This document shows, piece after piece, positions 23,682 through 33,226 of a DNA stretch of 45,194 nucleotides (position 1 is the first letter of the stretch; each line of letters begins with the position of its first letter). Location: positions 1 to 45,194 of the forward strand of contig CALUFQ010000023.1 of NCBI GenBank assembly GCA_944319925.1. The letters are read 5' to 3'. The translations under genes and the position numbers were made by a program. The DNA comes from an uncultured Paraprevotella sp. Its GTDB lineage: Bacteria > Bacteroidota > Bacteroidia > Bacteroidales > Bacteroidaceae. Under the pieces are notes generated by a model. That model had not been told where the DNA came from. It did not search any database and saw only the letters and a program-made list of their open reading frames with translations.

Positions 23682-24956
23682 TCAATTGTCCCGCGTGACC
23701 AGCACCTTATCGATGCGCGCGCCGTCCATGTCCATGATTTCGAAAGTGAACCCGTTCCATTCCAAAGTGTCGCCGCTGCGAGGGATGCGCTGCAAGCGGT
23801 CGAGAATCAGTCCGGCCAAAGTGTGGTATCCCCCCGAAGCCTCATACATGTCGCTGCAATCGAAATAGCACAACAAGTCATAAAGTGAGCACTGTCCATC
23901 CACCAGCCAGCCTCCATTATTGGCCCGCTTGATGATTTCCGGCTCGTCTTCTTCGTTGTCGATATTGCCCACCAAGCCTTCGAAGATGTCCTTCAGCGTG
24001 ACCATCCCCACGAAGTCGCCAAACTCGTCACAAATCAGCGCACGGCTGATTTTCTTCACCTTCATCTGTTCCAGCACCTTGTAAATGCTCATGCCTTCAT
24101 GAAAATACACCGCGTCACGCGTCAGCTTGGCCAAATCGAAATCCTCGTCACCAAGGCGCATCACCAAATCCTTCAGCCAAACCATGCCTTTCACGTGATC
24201 CAAGTCGCCATCGGCCACAGGATAGGATTCATACAGGTCGTTGTTCAACACTTCTTTCACGTCATCTGCCTTCATGGCCGTGTCCAGCCACACCACATCG
24301 TTCTTGTGCGTCATGATGGAGCCGATTTTCAGGTCACCCAGCAGGAACACGCGCTGCATGATGTTCTGTTCCACCGGTTCCACAGCACCCTCTTCGGCAC
24401 CCTCTTTGATGATAGACTTGATTTCCTCTTCCGTCACCTTGCCGTCTTCTTCCCTGATACCCAAAAGATTGAATATAAGTTCAGTGCTCTTCGACAACAA
24501 CCACACGAAAGGCGAGGCGATAATGGCCAGCACGTTCATCGGGCGCGCCATAAGCTTGGCCACCGACTCCGCCACGCTCAATCCGATGCGCTTGGGCACC
24601 AGCTCTCCGAACACAATCGTCAAATAAGTCACTAGCACGACGATGATGGCCTGTGCCAGCACCGCAGCATAGGCCGCCGAGATGCCGCACGACTTCAACA
24701 AATCCGTCAAGTCCACGGCAATCTGGTTGCCGGAATAAATACCGGTGAGGATGCCGATGAGCGTGATGCCAATCTGCACCGTGGAAAGAAACTTGTCGGG
24801 ATTCCCCGAAAGGTCAAGGGCTTTCTGCGCCGCCTTGCTGCCTTTCTTGGCCTCGGTGGACAAGCGCGACTTGCGCGCGGAAATCATTGCCACTTCGGAC
24901 ATGGAAAACATCCCGTTCAATAATATCAAACCAATAATGATAAGAATCTCATTCAT
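23682..24956 (-). CDS. CNNM/CorC (hemolysin-family) membrane protein
   Basis: A 424-residue inner-membrane protein. The N-terminal CNNM (DUF21) domain covers about residues 1-190 with four hydrophobic segments (ILIIIGLILLNGMFSMSEVA at the start). A CBS pair follows at about 200-335 (SIMTHKNDVVWLDT, FGDFVGMVTLKDIFEGLVG), and a CorC_HlyC domain at about 345-424. These proteins are linked to Mg2+ or Co2+ efflux; the hemolysin label is historical. It is probably co-transcribed with the upstream AAE transporter gene (36-base gap). Confidence 0.9.
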   Translation of the reverse strand: MNEILIIIGLILLNGMFSMSEVAMISARKSRLSTEAKKGSKAAQKALDLSGNPDKFLSTVQIGITLIGILTGIYSGNQIAVDLTDLLKSCGISAAYAAVLAQAIIVVLVTYLTIVFGELVPKRIGLSVAESVAKLMARPMNVLAIIASPFVWLLSKSTELIFNLLGIREEDGKVTEEEIKSIIKEGAEEGAVEPVEQNIMQRVFLLGDLKIGSIMTHKNDVVWLDTAMKADDVKEVLNNDLYESYPVADGDLDHVKGMVWLKDLVMRLGDEDFDLAKLTRDAVYFHEGMSIYKVLEQMKVKKISRALICDEFGDFVGMVTLKDIFEGLVGNIDNEEDEPEIIKRANNGGWLVDGQCSLYDLLCYFDCSDMYEASGGYHTLAGLILDRLQRIPRSGDTLEWNGFTFEIMDMDGARIDKVLVTRDN

Positions 24957-24992
24957 ATTTTTCTCTTTTTATATTTTACTCACAAAATCGGC

Positions 24993-26588
24993 CTACACCA
25001 CCAACGCCATGACCTGAATGCACACAATCAGCAAAACCATGGCGATCGGATAGACCGTGGCGTAAGCCACTCCGGGGATATTGCTGTCCACCATGGAATC
25101 GGCGGCGGCCAATCCGGGCGTACTGGTCATTCCGCCCGTAATCGTCCCCAACAAGTCTAAAAGGGAAATCTTAAACACCAAACGGCCAACCAACACCGAA
25201 ACCAGCATGGGTACCAACGTGATGGCCACTCCCACCCCGAAAAGCAACATGCCGTTGTCTTGGAAGGTGGCAACCAACGTTTTTCCGGCTGATGTCCCGA
25301 CCTCTGCCAAAAAAAGCAATAACCCCAACTGTCTCAACAAATGATTGGAAGGGCCGGACATGGACCACAGTATCGGCCCGGTTTTCCCCACCGCGCTCAA
25401 CACCAACGCCACAATCAGCACCCCGCCGGTCAATCCCGGAGAAAAAGACATCCCGTCGCCAAACGACAGGTTCAACTTGCCAAACAAAACGCCCAGCACA
25501 ATCCCCATCGCAATGGGAAAGAAGTCTGTATCGGAAAGCAGTTTGGCATTATTGCCCAACATGCATGCCAACCCGTTCAAGCCGTCTTTCTCGCCCACCA
25601 CCGTCAGTTTGTCGCCAAACTTCAAAGCCAAGTCGGGCGAAGGCACCAGGTCGATACCGCTACGGCGCACCCTCGTCACCGTACAACCGAAATTTTGGTG
25701 TAGGTTCAGGTCGCCAATTTGTTTACCGACCATAGCCTTGTTCGTCAACAACAGCGACTGTATGTCTTGGCTTTCCACCAACGGCAGTTCCCCGTCCTGC
25801 CGTTCGCCCAGCAACACCTCCAACTGCCCGAGTGCCTCCAAGCTTCCTACAGCTTGCACGTAATCACCTTCATTCAGCTGTGTATCGCCCATGGGAATCA
25901 CAATCCGTGCACCGGATTTCACCCGCGAAAACACGGCACCGGCCATCCGCCCCACATTCAATTGCGCCAAAGTGTGCCCGAAAACCTGCGGGTTCGTCAC
26001 CCTGAACACGCAAGTCTGCAGTTCAGGATATTTGCTCCGTCTTTCCGTTTCGAGCCTGCGCGCTTCCTGTTCCAAGTCCACACGCAACAGGCGCGGCAAC
26101 AATTTGACAAACAAGATCACCCCGATAACCCCGAACGGATACGCGATGCCATAGGTGATAGACGCCAAAGGAGACCCCGTGCTGTCTATGGCCGCAGCCA
26201 AGCCGGGCGTACTGGTCAACGCACCGGCCATCAGCCCCACTACGGCAGACGTGTCAAGCCGGAAAGCATACTTCGCCCCCACGGCTGTCAACGCGGCAGA
26301 CAAGACGATTAGCGACGTAATCAAAATCAACGTTTTGCCTTTAGTGCGAAACGAGTCGAAAAAACCGGGGCCGGCCTGTATGCCGATAGTGAAGATAAAC
26401 AGCACCAATCCGAAATTGCCCAGTTCTTTCGGAATGGAAACGCCAAAATGCCCGAAAAGCAAAGCTATGAAAATGACCGCCGAAACATCAAGAGAAATGC
26501 CCCGTACTCTGATGCGCCCCAGCATAAAGCCCAAAGCTACGATAAGGAACAAGGCAAAATAAGAAGAATTCAATAGTTCTGTCCACAT
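24993..26588 (-). CDS. AAE-family (aspartate:alanine exchanger-type) transporter
   Basis: A 531-residue inner-membrane transporter with the internal duplication of the AAE/YidE-YbjL family. Each half has hydrophobic helices and the signature LTSTPGLAAA (first half) or MTSTPGLAAA (second half). Two TrkA_C (RCK_C) domains lie between, at about residues 190-275 and 280-360, each ending in a GDxxxxVG-type turn (NEGDYVQAVGS, KFGDKLTVVGE). The tested family member swaps aspartate for alanine, but substrates vary and cannot be read from the sequence. A TATCTTTG core 31 bases upstream is its likely promoter. Confidence 0.88.
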   Translation of the reverse strand: MWTELLNSSYFALFLIVALGFMLGRIRVRGISLDVSAVIFIALLFGHFGVSIPKELGNFGLVLFIFTIGIQAGPGFFDSFRTKGKTLILITSLIVLSAALTAVGAKYAFRLDTSAVVGLMAGALTSTPGLAAAIDSTGSPLASITYGIAYPFGVIGVILFVKLLPRLLRVDLEQEARRLETERRSKYPELQTCVFRVTNPQVFGHTLAQLNVGRMAGAVFSRVKSGARIVIPMGDTQLNEGDYVQAVGSLEALGQLEVLLGERQDGELPLVESQDIQSLLLTNKAMVGKQIGDLNLHQNFGCTVTRVRRSGIDLVPSPDLALKFGDKLTVVGEKDGLNGLACMLGNNAKLLSDTDFFPIAMGIVLGVLFGKLNLSFGDGMSFSPGLTGGVLIVALVLSAVGKTGPILWSMSGPSNHLLRQLGLLLFLAEVGTSAGKTLVATFQDNGMLLFGVGVAITLVPMLVSVLVGRLVFKISLLDLLGTITGGMTSTPGLAAADSMVDSNIPGVAYATVYPIAMVLLIVCIQVMALVV

Positions 26589-26618
26589 AAAAATTCATAT
26601 CCTCATGGATGTGTGCTG

Positions 26619-26626
26619 CAAAGATA
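26619..26626 (-). promoter_or_regulatory. -7 box of the AAE transporter gene
   Basis: On the minus strand this reads TATCTTTG, a TAnnTTTG core 30 bases before the ATG at 26588 and just after the terminator of the upstream gene. Confidence 0.6.
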
Positions 26627-26628
26627 GG

Positions 26629-26679
26629 AATAAAAACAACAGTGCCCCAAAAGTTTCACGAAAAACTTTCGGGGCACTG
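26629..26679 (-). terminator. Terminator after the small periplasmic protein gene
   Basis: On the minus strand, CAGTGCCCCGAAAGTTT pairs with AAACTTTTGGGGCACTG (17 bp with one G-U) around a short loop, followed by TTGTTTTTA. A second, smaller inverted repeat (CCCCGC/GCGGGG, 26691-26708) lies between it and the stop codon. Confidence 0.85.
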
Positions 26680-26717
26680 CCCGTATTTCACCCCGCCATC
26701 CAGCGGGGACATTCCCA

Positions 26718-27176
26718 TTACTCGTTCAACGACAGCGAAGTCTCATCCTTTCGGGCTTCCTCTACGGCTTTGACCGACACGGCCACGTAGTCAGCAGAAG
26801 TCCTGAATACAGGCATGTCCGGCGCCATGACTGTGATGACGATATTTTCCGTCTCACTGTCGTTGGCCAACACAAGATTGCCCTTGTTCACGCCATAGTA
26901 GTAAACACCTTTCTTGGCGTCATAACGAGTTTCACCCGGCTGCAGGGAATTGCCCAAAGAAAAACGGATTATCCCGTCCTTCACGGTGCAACGCACAGCA
27001 CGCGCCACGATAGAATCCTTGGCTTCCACACTGAACCCGTAATCCTCGCTCTGGACAAAACGCACACGCGCCGGAATGTTTACACGGGCTTCGTTGAAAG
27101 CCACCGTTACCACTTCGCTTGCATTTGCGGCAGCAGCCATCATGATGGCCCCTACCATCGTCATTAACTTCTTCAT
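26718..27176 (-). CDS. Small periplasmic protein, GIN/DUF2807-like strands
   Basis: A 152-residue protein with signal peptide MKKLMTMVGAIMMAAAANAS. The mature part is short alternating strands (VNIPARVRFVQSEDYGFSVE, VKDGIIRFSLG), reminiscent of the DUF2807/GIN head domain of putative adhesins, though shorter than usual. That likeness is weak. It stands alone, with its own promoter core at 27241-27248 and its own terminator. Function unknown. Confidence 0.7.
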   Translation of the reverse strand: MKKLMTMVGAIMMAAAANASEVVTVAFNEARVNIPARVRFVQSEDYGFSVEAKDSIVARAVRCTVKDGIIRFSLGNSLQPGETRYDAKKGVYYYGVNKGNLVLANDSETENIVITVMAPDMPVFRTSADYVAVSVKAVEEARKDETSLSLNE

Positions 27177-27240
27177 CTTTTCAATCTTTTTACCTAAATA
27201 CTAAATATACGGCCTATGGCCTTCTCTCCTAAAAACATTG

Positions 27241-27248
27241 CAAAGTTA
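27241..27248 (-). promoter_or_regulatory. -7 box of the small periplasmic protein gene
   Basis: On the minus strand TAACTTTG, 64 bases before the ATG at 27176. Between them lies GGCCATAGGCC, a small inverted repeat in the expected leader. The rest of the 370-base gap up to serS is AT-rich and holds no credible gene. Confidence 0.55.
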
Positions 27249-27501
27249 ATGGCGGAGACATGTGCTTGCAAGGAAAAAAGAGTTTTTTTGCGGGTTTGAA
27301 GCTTCATTCTTGATTTACGTCAAGAAAAAACACCCGTTTACAGCCTTTTGTTACAAGAAAGTTTCATCTTGTCAAGGAAAACAGGCCGAGGCACACCTTT
27401 TCGAAAGCAATCCGCCCATTTTTGAAGATTTTCATTGGCCATAAAGGCAAGACAAAATACATTTTTTCACCCAATTCCTATTCCCGCTCCCTTTTTTTAG
27501 T

Positions 27502-27509
27502 TAACTTTG
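27502..27509 (+). promoter_or_regulatory. -7 box of serS
   Basis: TAACTTTG followed by C, 38 bases before the serS start. No TTTG stands at -33. Confidence 0.55.
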
Positions 27510-27547
27510 CAAATCGTAATAAAGGATAATATATATAATATATAGGT

Positions 27548-28837
27548 ATGCTCACATTAAAACTCATTAACGAGAAGACCGAATGGGTCATCAAAGGCTT
27601 GGAGAAAAAACATTTCACCGGAGCCAAAGAAGCGATTGACAAGGTGCTGGCCACAGACAAAAAGCGCCGTGAAGCACAGACGCAGTTGGATGTCAACCTC
27701 TCGGAAAACAAAAAGCTGGCCGCACAAATCGGCGCGTTGATGAAACAAGGGAAAAAGGAAGAAGCCGAAACCATCAAGACAGAAGTGGCGCAACTAAAAG
27801 ACAAGAACAAAGCCCTGCAAGAAACCATGGACCAAGCGCAACAGGAACTCACCACCCTGCTTTGCGCCATCCCCAACGTGCCCTACGACATCGTACCCGA
27901 AGGTGCGGGAGCGGAAGACAACGTGGTGGTGAAAATGGGCGGCATGGAAACGGCACTGCCCCAAAACGCCCTGCCCCACTGGGAACTGGCAAAAAAATAT
28001 AACCTTATAGACTTCGACCTCGGCGTGAAAATCACAGGAGCGGGCTTCCCCGTCTATCGCGGCAAAGGCGCGCGGCTGCAACGTGCGCTCATCAACTTCT
28101 TCCTCGACGAGGCGCGCAAGTCCGGCTACGAGGAAATCATGCCGCCCACGGTGGTCAACGCGGCTTCGGGCTACGGCACCGGGCAATTGCCCGACAAGGA
28201 AGGGCAGATGTACCACTGCAACCTGGACGATTTCTACCTCATCCCCACGGCCGAAGTGCCTGTAACGAACATCTACCGCGACGTGATTCTTGACGAGAAA
28301 GACCTTCCCATCAAAAATTGTGCCTACACGGAATGTTTCCGCCGCGAAGCCGGCTCATACGGCAAAGACGTGCGCGGTCTGAACCGCCTGCATGAATTTT
28401 CCAAGGTCGAGCTAGTGCGCATTGACAAGCCCGAACACTCCGAACAGTCACACCAGGAAATGCTGGCCCACGTGGAAGGGCTGCTCCAAAAGCTGGAACT
28501 CCCCTATCGCATCCTGCGGCTCTGTGGCGGCGACATGAGCTTCACTTCTTCCATCTGCTACGACTTCGAGGTCTATTCCGAAGCACAAAAACGCTGGCTG
28601 GAGGTTAGCTCTGTCTCCAACTTCGACACCTACCAGGCCAACCGACTGAAGTGCCGCTACCGCCGCACGGAAGACAAGAAGACGGAACTCTGCCACACGC
28701 TCAACGGCTCGGCCTTGGCTTTGCCGCGCATCGTGGCCGCCATTTTGGAAAACAACCAAACGCCCGAAGGCATCCGTGTACCGAAATGCCTCGTGCCTTA
28801 CTGTGGATTCGAGATGCTGGACGACCAACCCTATTAA
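27548..28837 (+). CDS. serS: Serine--tRNA ligase
   Basis: A 429-residue class II synthetase that charges tRNA-Ser (and tRNA-Sec where present). The N-terminal long coiled-coil arm that grips the tRNA extra arm covers about residues 25-105 (QTQLDVNLSENKKLAAQIG). The catalytic core has motif 2 (FRREAGSYGKDVRGLNRLHE), WLEVSSVSNFDTYQANR and motif 3 with the end LNGSALALPRIVAAILE. Length and motif order are standard. Own promoter; the PyrK-GltA fusion gene follows after 39 bases. Confidence 0.97.
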   Translation: MLTLKLINEKTEWVIKGLEKKHFTGAKEAIDKVLATDKKRREAQTQLDVNLSENKKLAAQIGALMKQGKKEEAETIKTEVAQLKDKNKALQETMDQAQQELTTLLCAIPNVPYDIVPEGAGAEDNVVVKMGGMETALPQNALPHWELAKKYNLIDFDLGVKITGAGFPVYRGKGARLQRALINFFLDEARKSGYEEIMPPTVVNAASGYGTGQLPDKEGQMYHCNLDDFYLIPTAEVPVTNIYRDVILDEKDLPIKNCAYTECFRREAGSYGKDVRGLNRLHEFSKVELVRIDKPEHSEQSHQEMLAHVEGLLQKLELPYRILRLCGGDMSFTSSICYDFEVYSEAQKRWLEVSSVSNFDTYQANRLKCRYRRTEDKKTELCHTLNGSALALPRIVAAILENNQTPEGIRVPKCLVPYCGFEMLDDQPY

Positions 28838-28876
28838 ACACTTTTAGACGTTCTAACTACCAAAACGAAACGCATC

Positions 28877-31240
28877 ATGAACAAGATTATCAGCAAGTGC
28901 CAGTTTTCAGAAAAGGTCTTCAAGTTCGAAATAGAAGCCCCCTTGATTGCCAAGGCCCGCAAGGCCGGACACTTCGTCATCGTGCGCGTAGGTGAAAAAG
29001 GCGAACGCATGCCGTTGACCATCGCCGGAGCCGACCCTGTGAAAGGCACTATCACATTGGTGGTGCAGGAAGTGGGACTTTCTTCCACCAAGCTGTGCAA
29101 CCTCAGCGAAGGCGACTACATCACAGACGTGGTAGGCCCGCTGGGCAAAGCCACCCATATTGAAAACTTCGGCACGGTGGTCTGCGCCGGAGGCGGCGTG
29201 GGCGTAGCGCCCATGCTTCCCATCATCGAAGCCCTGAAAGCTGCGGGCAACCGCGTGATTTCCGTCCTGGCCGGACGCACCAAGGAACTGATTATCCTCG
29301 AAGACGAGGTGCGCAAACACTCCGACGAAGTCATTATCATGACCGACGACGGCAGCTACGGACAAAAAGGGCTCGTGACCGCCGGCATCGAAAGCGTCAT
29401 CCTGCGCGAGAAGGTGGACAAGTGTTTCGCCATCGGCCCCGCCATCATGATGAAGTTCTGCTGCCTGCTCACCAAGAAATACGACATCCCCACGGATGTG
29501 TCGCTGAACACCATCATGGTCGATGGCACGGGCATGTGCGGCGCATGTCGCATCACCGTGGGCGGAAAGACGCGTTTCGTCTGTGTGGACGGTCCGGAGT
29601 TCGACGGCCACCAAGTGGATTTCGACGAAATGCTGAAACGCAGCAGCGCGTTCAAGAAAGAAGAAATAGAGGAGTTTGAACGTTGGGAACAACACGGACA
29701 CCAGGAACCGACGGACACCACCTGCCAACTTGACAAGACATCAATGCCCGCACCCGATGCTTCGGACATGGACACCACCACCCCGCTCAGCGAACTGACC
29801 GACCGCAACGCACCGTGGCGGCAGGAAATCCGCAAGGCCATGAAGCCCAAGGAACGCACGGCCATCCCACGCGTCATCATGCCGGAGCTCGACCCCGTCT
29901 ATCGCGCCACGACCCGCACGGAAGAGGTGAACATCGGCCTCAGCGCGGAACAGGCCATGACGGAAGCCAAACGTTGCCTGGACTGCGCCAACCCCACTTG
30001 CATGCAGGGTTGCCCCGTGAGCATCAACATTCCTTCCTTCATCAAAAACATCGAACGGGGTGAGTTCCTCAACGCCGCCCGCGTACTGAAAAGCACTTCG
30101 GCCCTGCCCGCAGTGTGCGGCCGCGTCTGCCCGCAAGAGAAACAATGTGAGAGCCGGTGCATACACCTGAAGATGAACGAACCGGCCGTGGCCATCGGCT
30201 ATCTGGAACGCTTCGCCGCCGACTTCGAACGCGAAAGCGGACACAGTTCCGTGCCCGAATGCGCCCCGGCCAATGGCATCAAAGTGGCTGCCATCGGTTC
30301 TGGCCCCGCCGGACTTTCATTTGCCGGCGACATGGCCAAGCTGGGCTACGACGTGACGGTCTTCGAGGCCCTGCATGAGATTGGGGGCGTATTAAAATAT
30401 GGCATTCCCGAGTTCCGCCTGCCCAACAAGATTGTCGATGTGGAAATCCAGAATCTGGAGAAGATGGGCGTGAAATTCGAAAAGGATTGCCTCGTGGGCA
30501 AGACCATCAGTGTGAAAGAACTGGAAGACAAAGGTTTCAAGGGCATCTTCGTGGGCTCCGGCGCGGGGCTTCCCAACTTCATGGGCATCCCCGGAGAAAA
30601 CAGCATCAACATCATGTCAAGCAACGAATACCTGACGCGCGTCAACCTGATGGATGCCTCCAACCCCGACACTGACACGCCGATACACATCGGACGCCGG
30701 GTGATGGTGGTCGGCGGCGGCAACACGGCCATGGACTCTTGCCGCACGGCCAAACGCCTCGGCGCGGAGCGCGTGGTCATCGTCTATCGCCGTTCGGAAG
30801 CAGAAATGCCGGCCCGCATCGAGGAAGTGAAGCATGCCAAGGAGGAAGGCATCGAGTTCCTCACGCTCCACAACCCGATTGAATACATCGCCGACGAAAA
30901 AGGTGCCGTGAAACAAGTTGTGCTGCAGAAAATGCAGCTGGGCGAACCGGATGCCAGCGGACGCCGCAGCCCCGAACCCATCCCCGGCGCCACAGAAACA
31001 CTGGACATCGACATGGCCATCGTGGCCGTGGGCGTGTCGCCCAATCCCATCGTGCCCACGTCCATCCAAGGATTGGAACTGGGACGCAAGAACACCATCG
31101 TGGTCAACGAAGGCATGCAGACCAACATCCCCTGCATCTTCGCCGGCGGCGACATCGTGCGCGGAGGCGCCACGGTCATCCTCGCCATGGGCGACGGGCG
31201 GCGCGCAGCCAGCAGCATGCACGAATACCTGCAGCAATAA
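28877..31240 (+). CDS. PyrK-GltA fusion, Nfn-like NADH/ferredoxin:NADP+ oxidoreductase
   Basis: A 787-residue fusion. Residues 1-285 are PyrK/NfnA-like: an FAD/NAD domain (VVCAGGGVGVAPMLPI) and a [2Fe-2S] Cys cluster near residue 215 (GTGMCGACR, then FVCVDGPEFD). Residues about 300-787 are GltA/NfnB-like: two [4Fe-4S] Cys sets (CLDCANPTCMQGCP near 368, CGRVCPQEKQCESRC after it), FAD motif AIGSGPAGLSFAGDMAKLG and NADPH motif VVGGGNTAMDSCRTAKRLG. In Nfn these two chains are separate and bifurcate electrons between NADH, NADPH and ferredoxin. Public annotation often calls the fused protein dihydroorotate dehydrogenase B / glutamate synthase, but no large glutamate synthase subunit or pyrD is next to it. 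All cofactor ligands appear present, so an Nfn role is favoured. Confidence 0.88.
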   Translation: MNKIISKCQFSEKVFKFEIEAPLIAKARKAGHFVIVRVGEKGERMPLTIAGADPVKGTITLVVQEVGLSSTKLCNLSEGDYITDVVGPLGKATHIENFGTVVCAGGGVGVAPMLPIIEALKAAGNRVISVLAGRTKELIILEDEVRKHSDEVIIMTDDGSYGQKGLVTAGIESVILREKVDKCFAIGPAIMMKFCCLLTKKYDIPTDVSLNTIMVDGTGMCGACRITVGGKTRFVCVDGPEFDGHQVDFDEMLKRSSAFKKEEIEEFERWEQHGHQEPTDTTCQLDKTSMPAPDASDMDTTTPLSELTDRNAPWRQEIRKAMKPKERTAIPRVIMPELDPVYRATTRTEEVNIGLSAEQAMTEAKRCLDCANPTCMQGCPVSINIPSFIKNIERGEFLNAARVLKSTSALPAVCGRVCPQEKQCESRCIHLKMNEPAVAIGYLERFAADFERESGHSSVPECAPANGIKVAAIGSGPAGLSFAGDMAKLGYDVTVFEALHEIGGVLKYGIPEFRLPNKIVDVEIQNLEKMGVKFEKDCLVGKTISVKELEDKGFKGIFVGSGAGLPNFMGIPGENSINIMSSNEYLTRVNLMDASNPDTDTPIHIGRRVMVVGGGNTAMDSCRTAKRLGAERVVIVYRRSEAEMPARIEEVKHAKEEGIEFLTLHNPIEYIADEKGAVKQVVLQKMQLGEPDASGRRSPEPIPGATETLDIDMAIVAVGVSPNPIVPTSIQGLELGRKNTIVVNEGMQTNIPCIFAGGDIVRGGATVILAMGDGRRAASSMHEYLQQ

Positions 31241-31256
31241 GAAAACACCCCAATCA

Positions 31257-31291
31257 AGGAATCCCATCCACTGGGATGGGATTCCTATTTT
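31257..31291 (+). terminator. Terminator after the PyrK-GltA fusion gene
   Basis: AGGAATCCCATCC at 31257-31269 pairs with GGATGGGATTCCT at 31274-31286 (13 perfect pairs, 4-base loop), followed by ATTTT. Confidence 0.85.
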
Positions 31292-31306
31292 CCCCAAAAT
31301 AATACC

Positions 31307-32461
31307 ATGAAACATCAACCTTTTATCCACATCCTGTCCGTATGCCTCCTTTTCCTTTCGCACACGGCATCCGGGTACGCACAATCCGAAACCCTCTCGG
31401 AAAAACTTATTGTCCAAAAAGCCGTCAACCTCATGGAACAAGGCCGTTACGCCGAAAGCCGGGCTTTACTGGAGAAAATACCTGAAACCGGAACAGCCCA
31501 CCACATAGCACGCTACGAAACGGCATTCTCCTACATTTTAGAAAAAGACTATCGGAAAGCCCTGAAAGAACTGAAACGAATCAAAGAACCCGGAAGCTTG
31601 GAGTGGAAATACTACCAACTTCTCGGCTCTACCTACCACTACTTGGAACAAGAAGACAAAGCCTTGGACACTTTCAACGAGGGATTGGAAGCCTATCCCC
31701 GTTCCGGCATGCTCTACTTGGAACGCGGAATGATGAAACAACGCAAACAGCTGCCCAATGAAGCGTTGTCGGATTATGAGAAAGGCATCGAGGCTGAACC
31801 CATGTTCCCCTCTAATTATTACCGGGCTTCCCAGCTTTTCGCATTGGGAAGTTCCGAACCCGTATGGGCACTCATGTACGGAGAAATCATGGTCAACCTC
31901 ATTCCCGACCACCCCCGTGCCGACGAAATCAGCCGTCTTATGTACAACTGCCTGCAGCAGAATGTGACACACAACGACAGTGCTTTCCAAATTAAACTGA
32001 CCCAAGACAACACCCTCCACGTCAACCCGAAAGACTCCACCCTGTCATTTCCATTCCCGGCCCTTTACCAACTCTATTTCAACCACGCGGCCAGAGCCAT
32101 CAAGGGCGCTCCCGGAAAATCTATTGACTTCCACACCCTCTGCCGGATACGAGAAAAACAAATACTCCTGCTCAATGCCCAGGACACAGGGGAACATTCC
32201 CCAAAAAATGTCCTGTTCGACTATCTGGGCCGGATAATCGAGGCAGGACATTTTGAAGCCTACATGATGTACACTTTCAAAAAGCAAGTGCCGGAACTGT
32301 ATCGCTCATGGCTTGCAGGACACCAGGAAGAACTGTCTCATCTCAAACACTGGCGGAAAGCCTGTCCCTTATCCATCACGCCGGACAACGCATTCTACCG
32401 AAACAAATACGCCTATGTGGATTTCATTATCCCGGCCCATGAGTTCTTCAACCCGGAATAG
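31307..32461 (+). CDS. Secreted TPR-repeat protein
   Basis: A 384-residue exported protein; signal peptide within the first 27 residues (HILSVCLLFLSHTASGYAQ). Residues about 30-210 hold four or five TPR-like helix pairs, with phrases such as AVNLMEQGRYAESRALLEKI, ALDTFNEGLEAYPRSGMLYL and EALSDYEKGIEAEPM. The C-terminal half (about 215-384) is helical and unfamiliar, with ARAIKGAPGKSIDFHTLC. TPRs mediate protein contacts, so an adaptor in the periplasm is likely; the partner is unknown. The gene starts 16 bases after the terminator T tract, and no clear promoter core is seen. Confidence 0.75.
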   Translation: MKHQPFIHILSVCLLFLSHTASGYAQSETLSEKLIVQKAVNLMEQGRYAESRALLEKIPETGTAHHIARYETAFSYILEKDYRKALKELKRIKEPGSLEWKYYQLLGSTYHYLEQEDKALDTFNEGLEAYPRSGMLYLERGMMKQRKQLPNEALSDYEKGIEAEPMFPSNYYRASQLFALGSSEPVWALMYGEIMVNLIPDHPRADEISRLMYNCLQQNVTHNDSAFQIKLTQDNTLHVNPKDSTLSFPFPALYQLYFNHAARAIKGAPGKSIDFHTLCRIREKQILLLNAQDTGEHSPKNVLFDYLGRIIEAGHFEAYMMYTFKKQVPELYRSWLAGHQEELSHLKHWRKACPLSITPDNAFYRNKYAYVDFIIPAHEFFNPE

Positions 32462-32960
32462 CGTACAACCGGAACGTGCCATCGGGGTATAAGTTTTCAA
32501 CCGGGCAGAAAAAAACTATGAATTCCGCAAACGGCCCAAAGTCCGCAGTAATGACAATATCCCCTGAAAGAGGACATTATCCGGATTTCGGCGCGAAAGG
32601 AAATGCGCCCTCCTGCGCACATCCTTCCATTGACACAATGACACATTCGGGTGCGCGTTGACATTTTGCTCATTTTCGCCTCCTGAAATTCGCGTATTCG
32701 GCCGCCGGGCCGGGACAGCGCGGAAAGAACGCAGCCACACGCGCCATGCGGGAATCAAAATGTTGCGGAATCCCCTCCAAACCTGTCCTTTTGACGGGAC
32801 ACGGGACACTCCCGGCGCAGAAACCTGGCTGGCGGGAAAGCCCGCCGGGGGATTCCGCCGACAAAATGACACGGGAAACGTGTCCGGGAAAAAGTTCCAA
32901 CGGGAAGGAAAAACGCTCCCGGAGCCGCCGCGAAAAAGTTTCTGTACCGGGATTTTTTCG

Positions 32961-33019
32961 TCCGAGCCCCGAAATAAAAATTCCGAGCCCCGAAAAAAGA
33001 ATTCCGGGGCTCGGAATTT
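32961..33019. repeat. Direct repeat plus 15-bp perfect inverted repeat
   Basis: TCCGAGCCCCGAAA occurs at 32961-32974 and again at 32982-32995, 21 bases apart. The second copy is the left arm of AAATTCCGAGCCCCG (32978-32992), which pairs perfectly with 33005-33019 across a 12-base loop. No T tract follows, so it is not an obvious terminator for either strand. Confidence 0.7.
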
Positions 33020-33084
33020 CACGTTCCGGCCTCGAAATTTCTCGTCAGAACATCCAAAAAATAAATGATACTGACAAAATCTTG

Positions 33085-33151
33085 CACAGAAGCCCCGTTT
33101 TGTGCAAAAAAATCGCGCAAAAATCTGCTATTTTGGCCGGATCGCGCAAAA
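33085..33151. repeat. TTGCACA/TGTGCAA hairpin and ATCGCGCAAAA direct repeats
   Basis: TTGCACA and TGTGCAA flank a 12-base loop near 33082-33107. Just after, ATCGCGCAAAA occurs at 33112-33122 and 33141-33151, 29 bases apart. Their spacing is compatible with paired protein-binding sites, but none is known to me. Confidence 0.45.
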
Positions 33152-33226
33152 GTCGCGTCACGGAAATCATTCAAAACGGAACATTTTGTCTGTTTTTACA
33201 AGCATTTCATGACATTCTGATTTTGG

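Noticed and set aside
27262-27444. 60-codon open frame between the small periplasmic gene and serS
   Set aside because: No start context, no domain, AT-rich spacer; lies between two divergent promoter cores.
28877-31240. Glutamate synthase small subunit as the sole call
   Set aside because: The protein has a PyrK-like half fused to it and no large subunit gene nearby; an Nfn-type fusion explains all cofactor motifs.
32516-33068. Open frames of 136-168 codons in the gap before the lipid operon
   Set aside because: Overlapping frames on both strands give low-complexity Arg/Pro/Ser proteins produced by DNA repeats.
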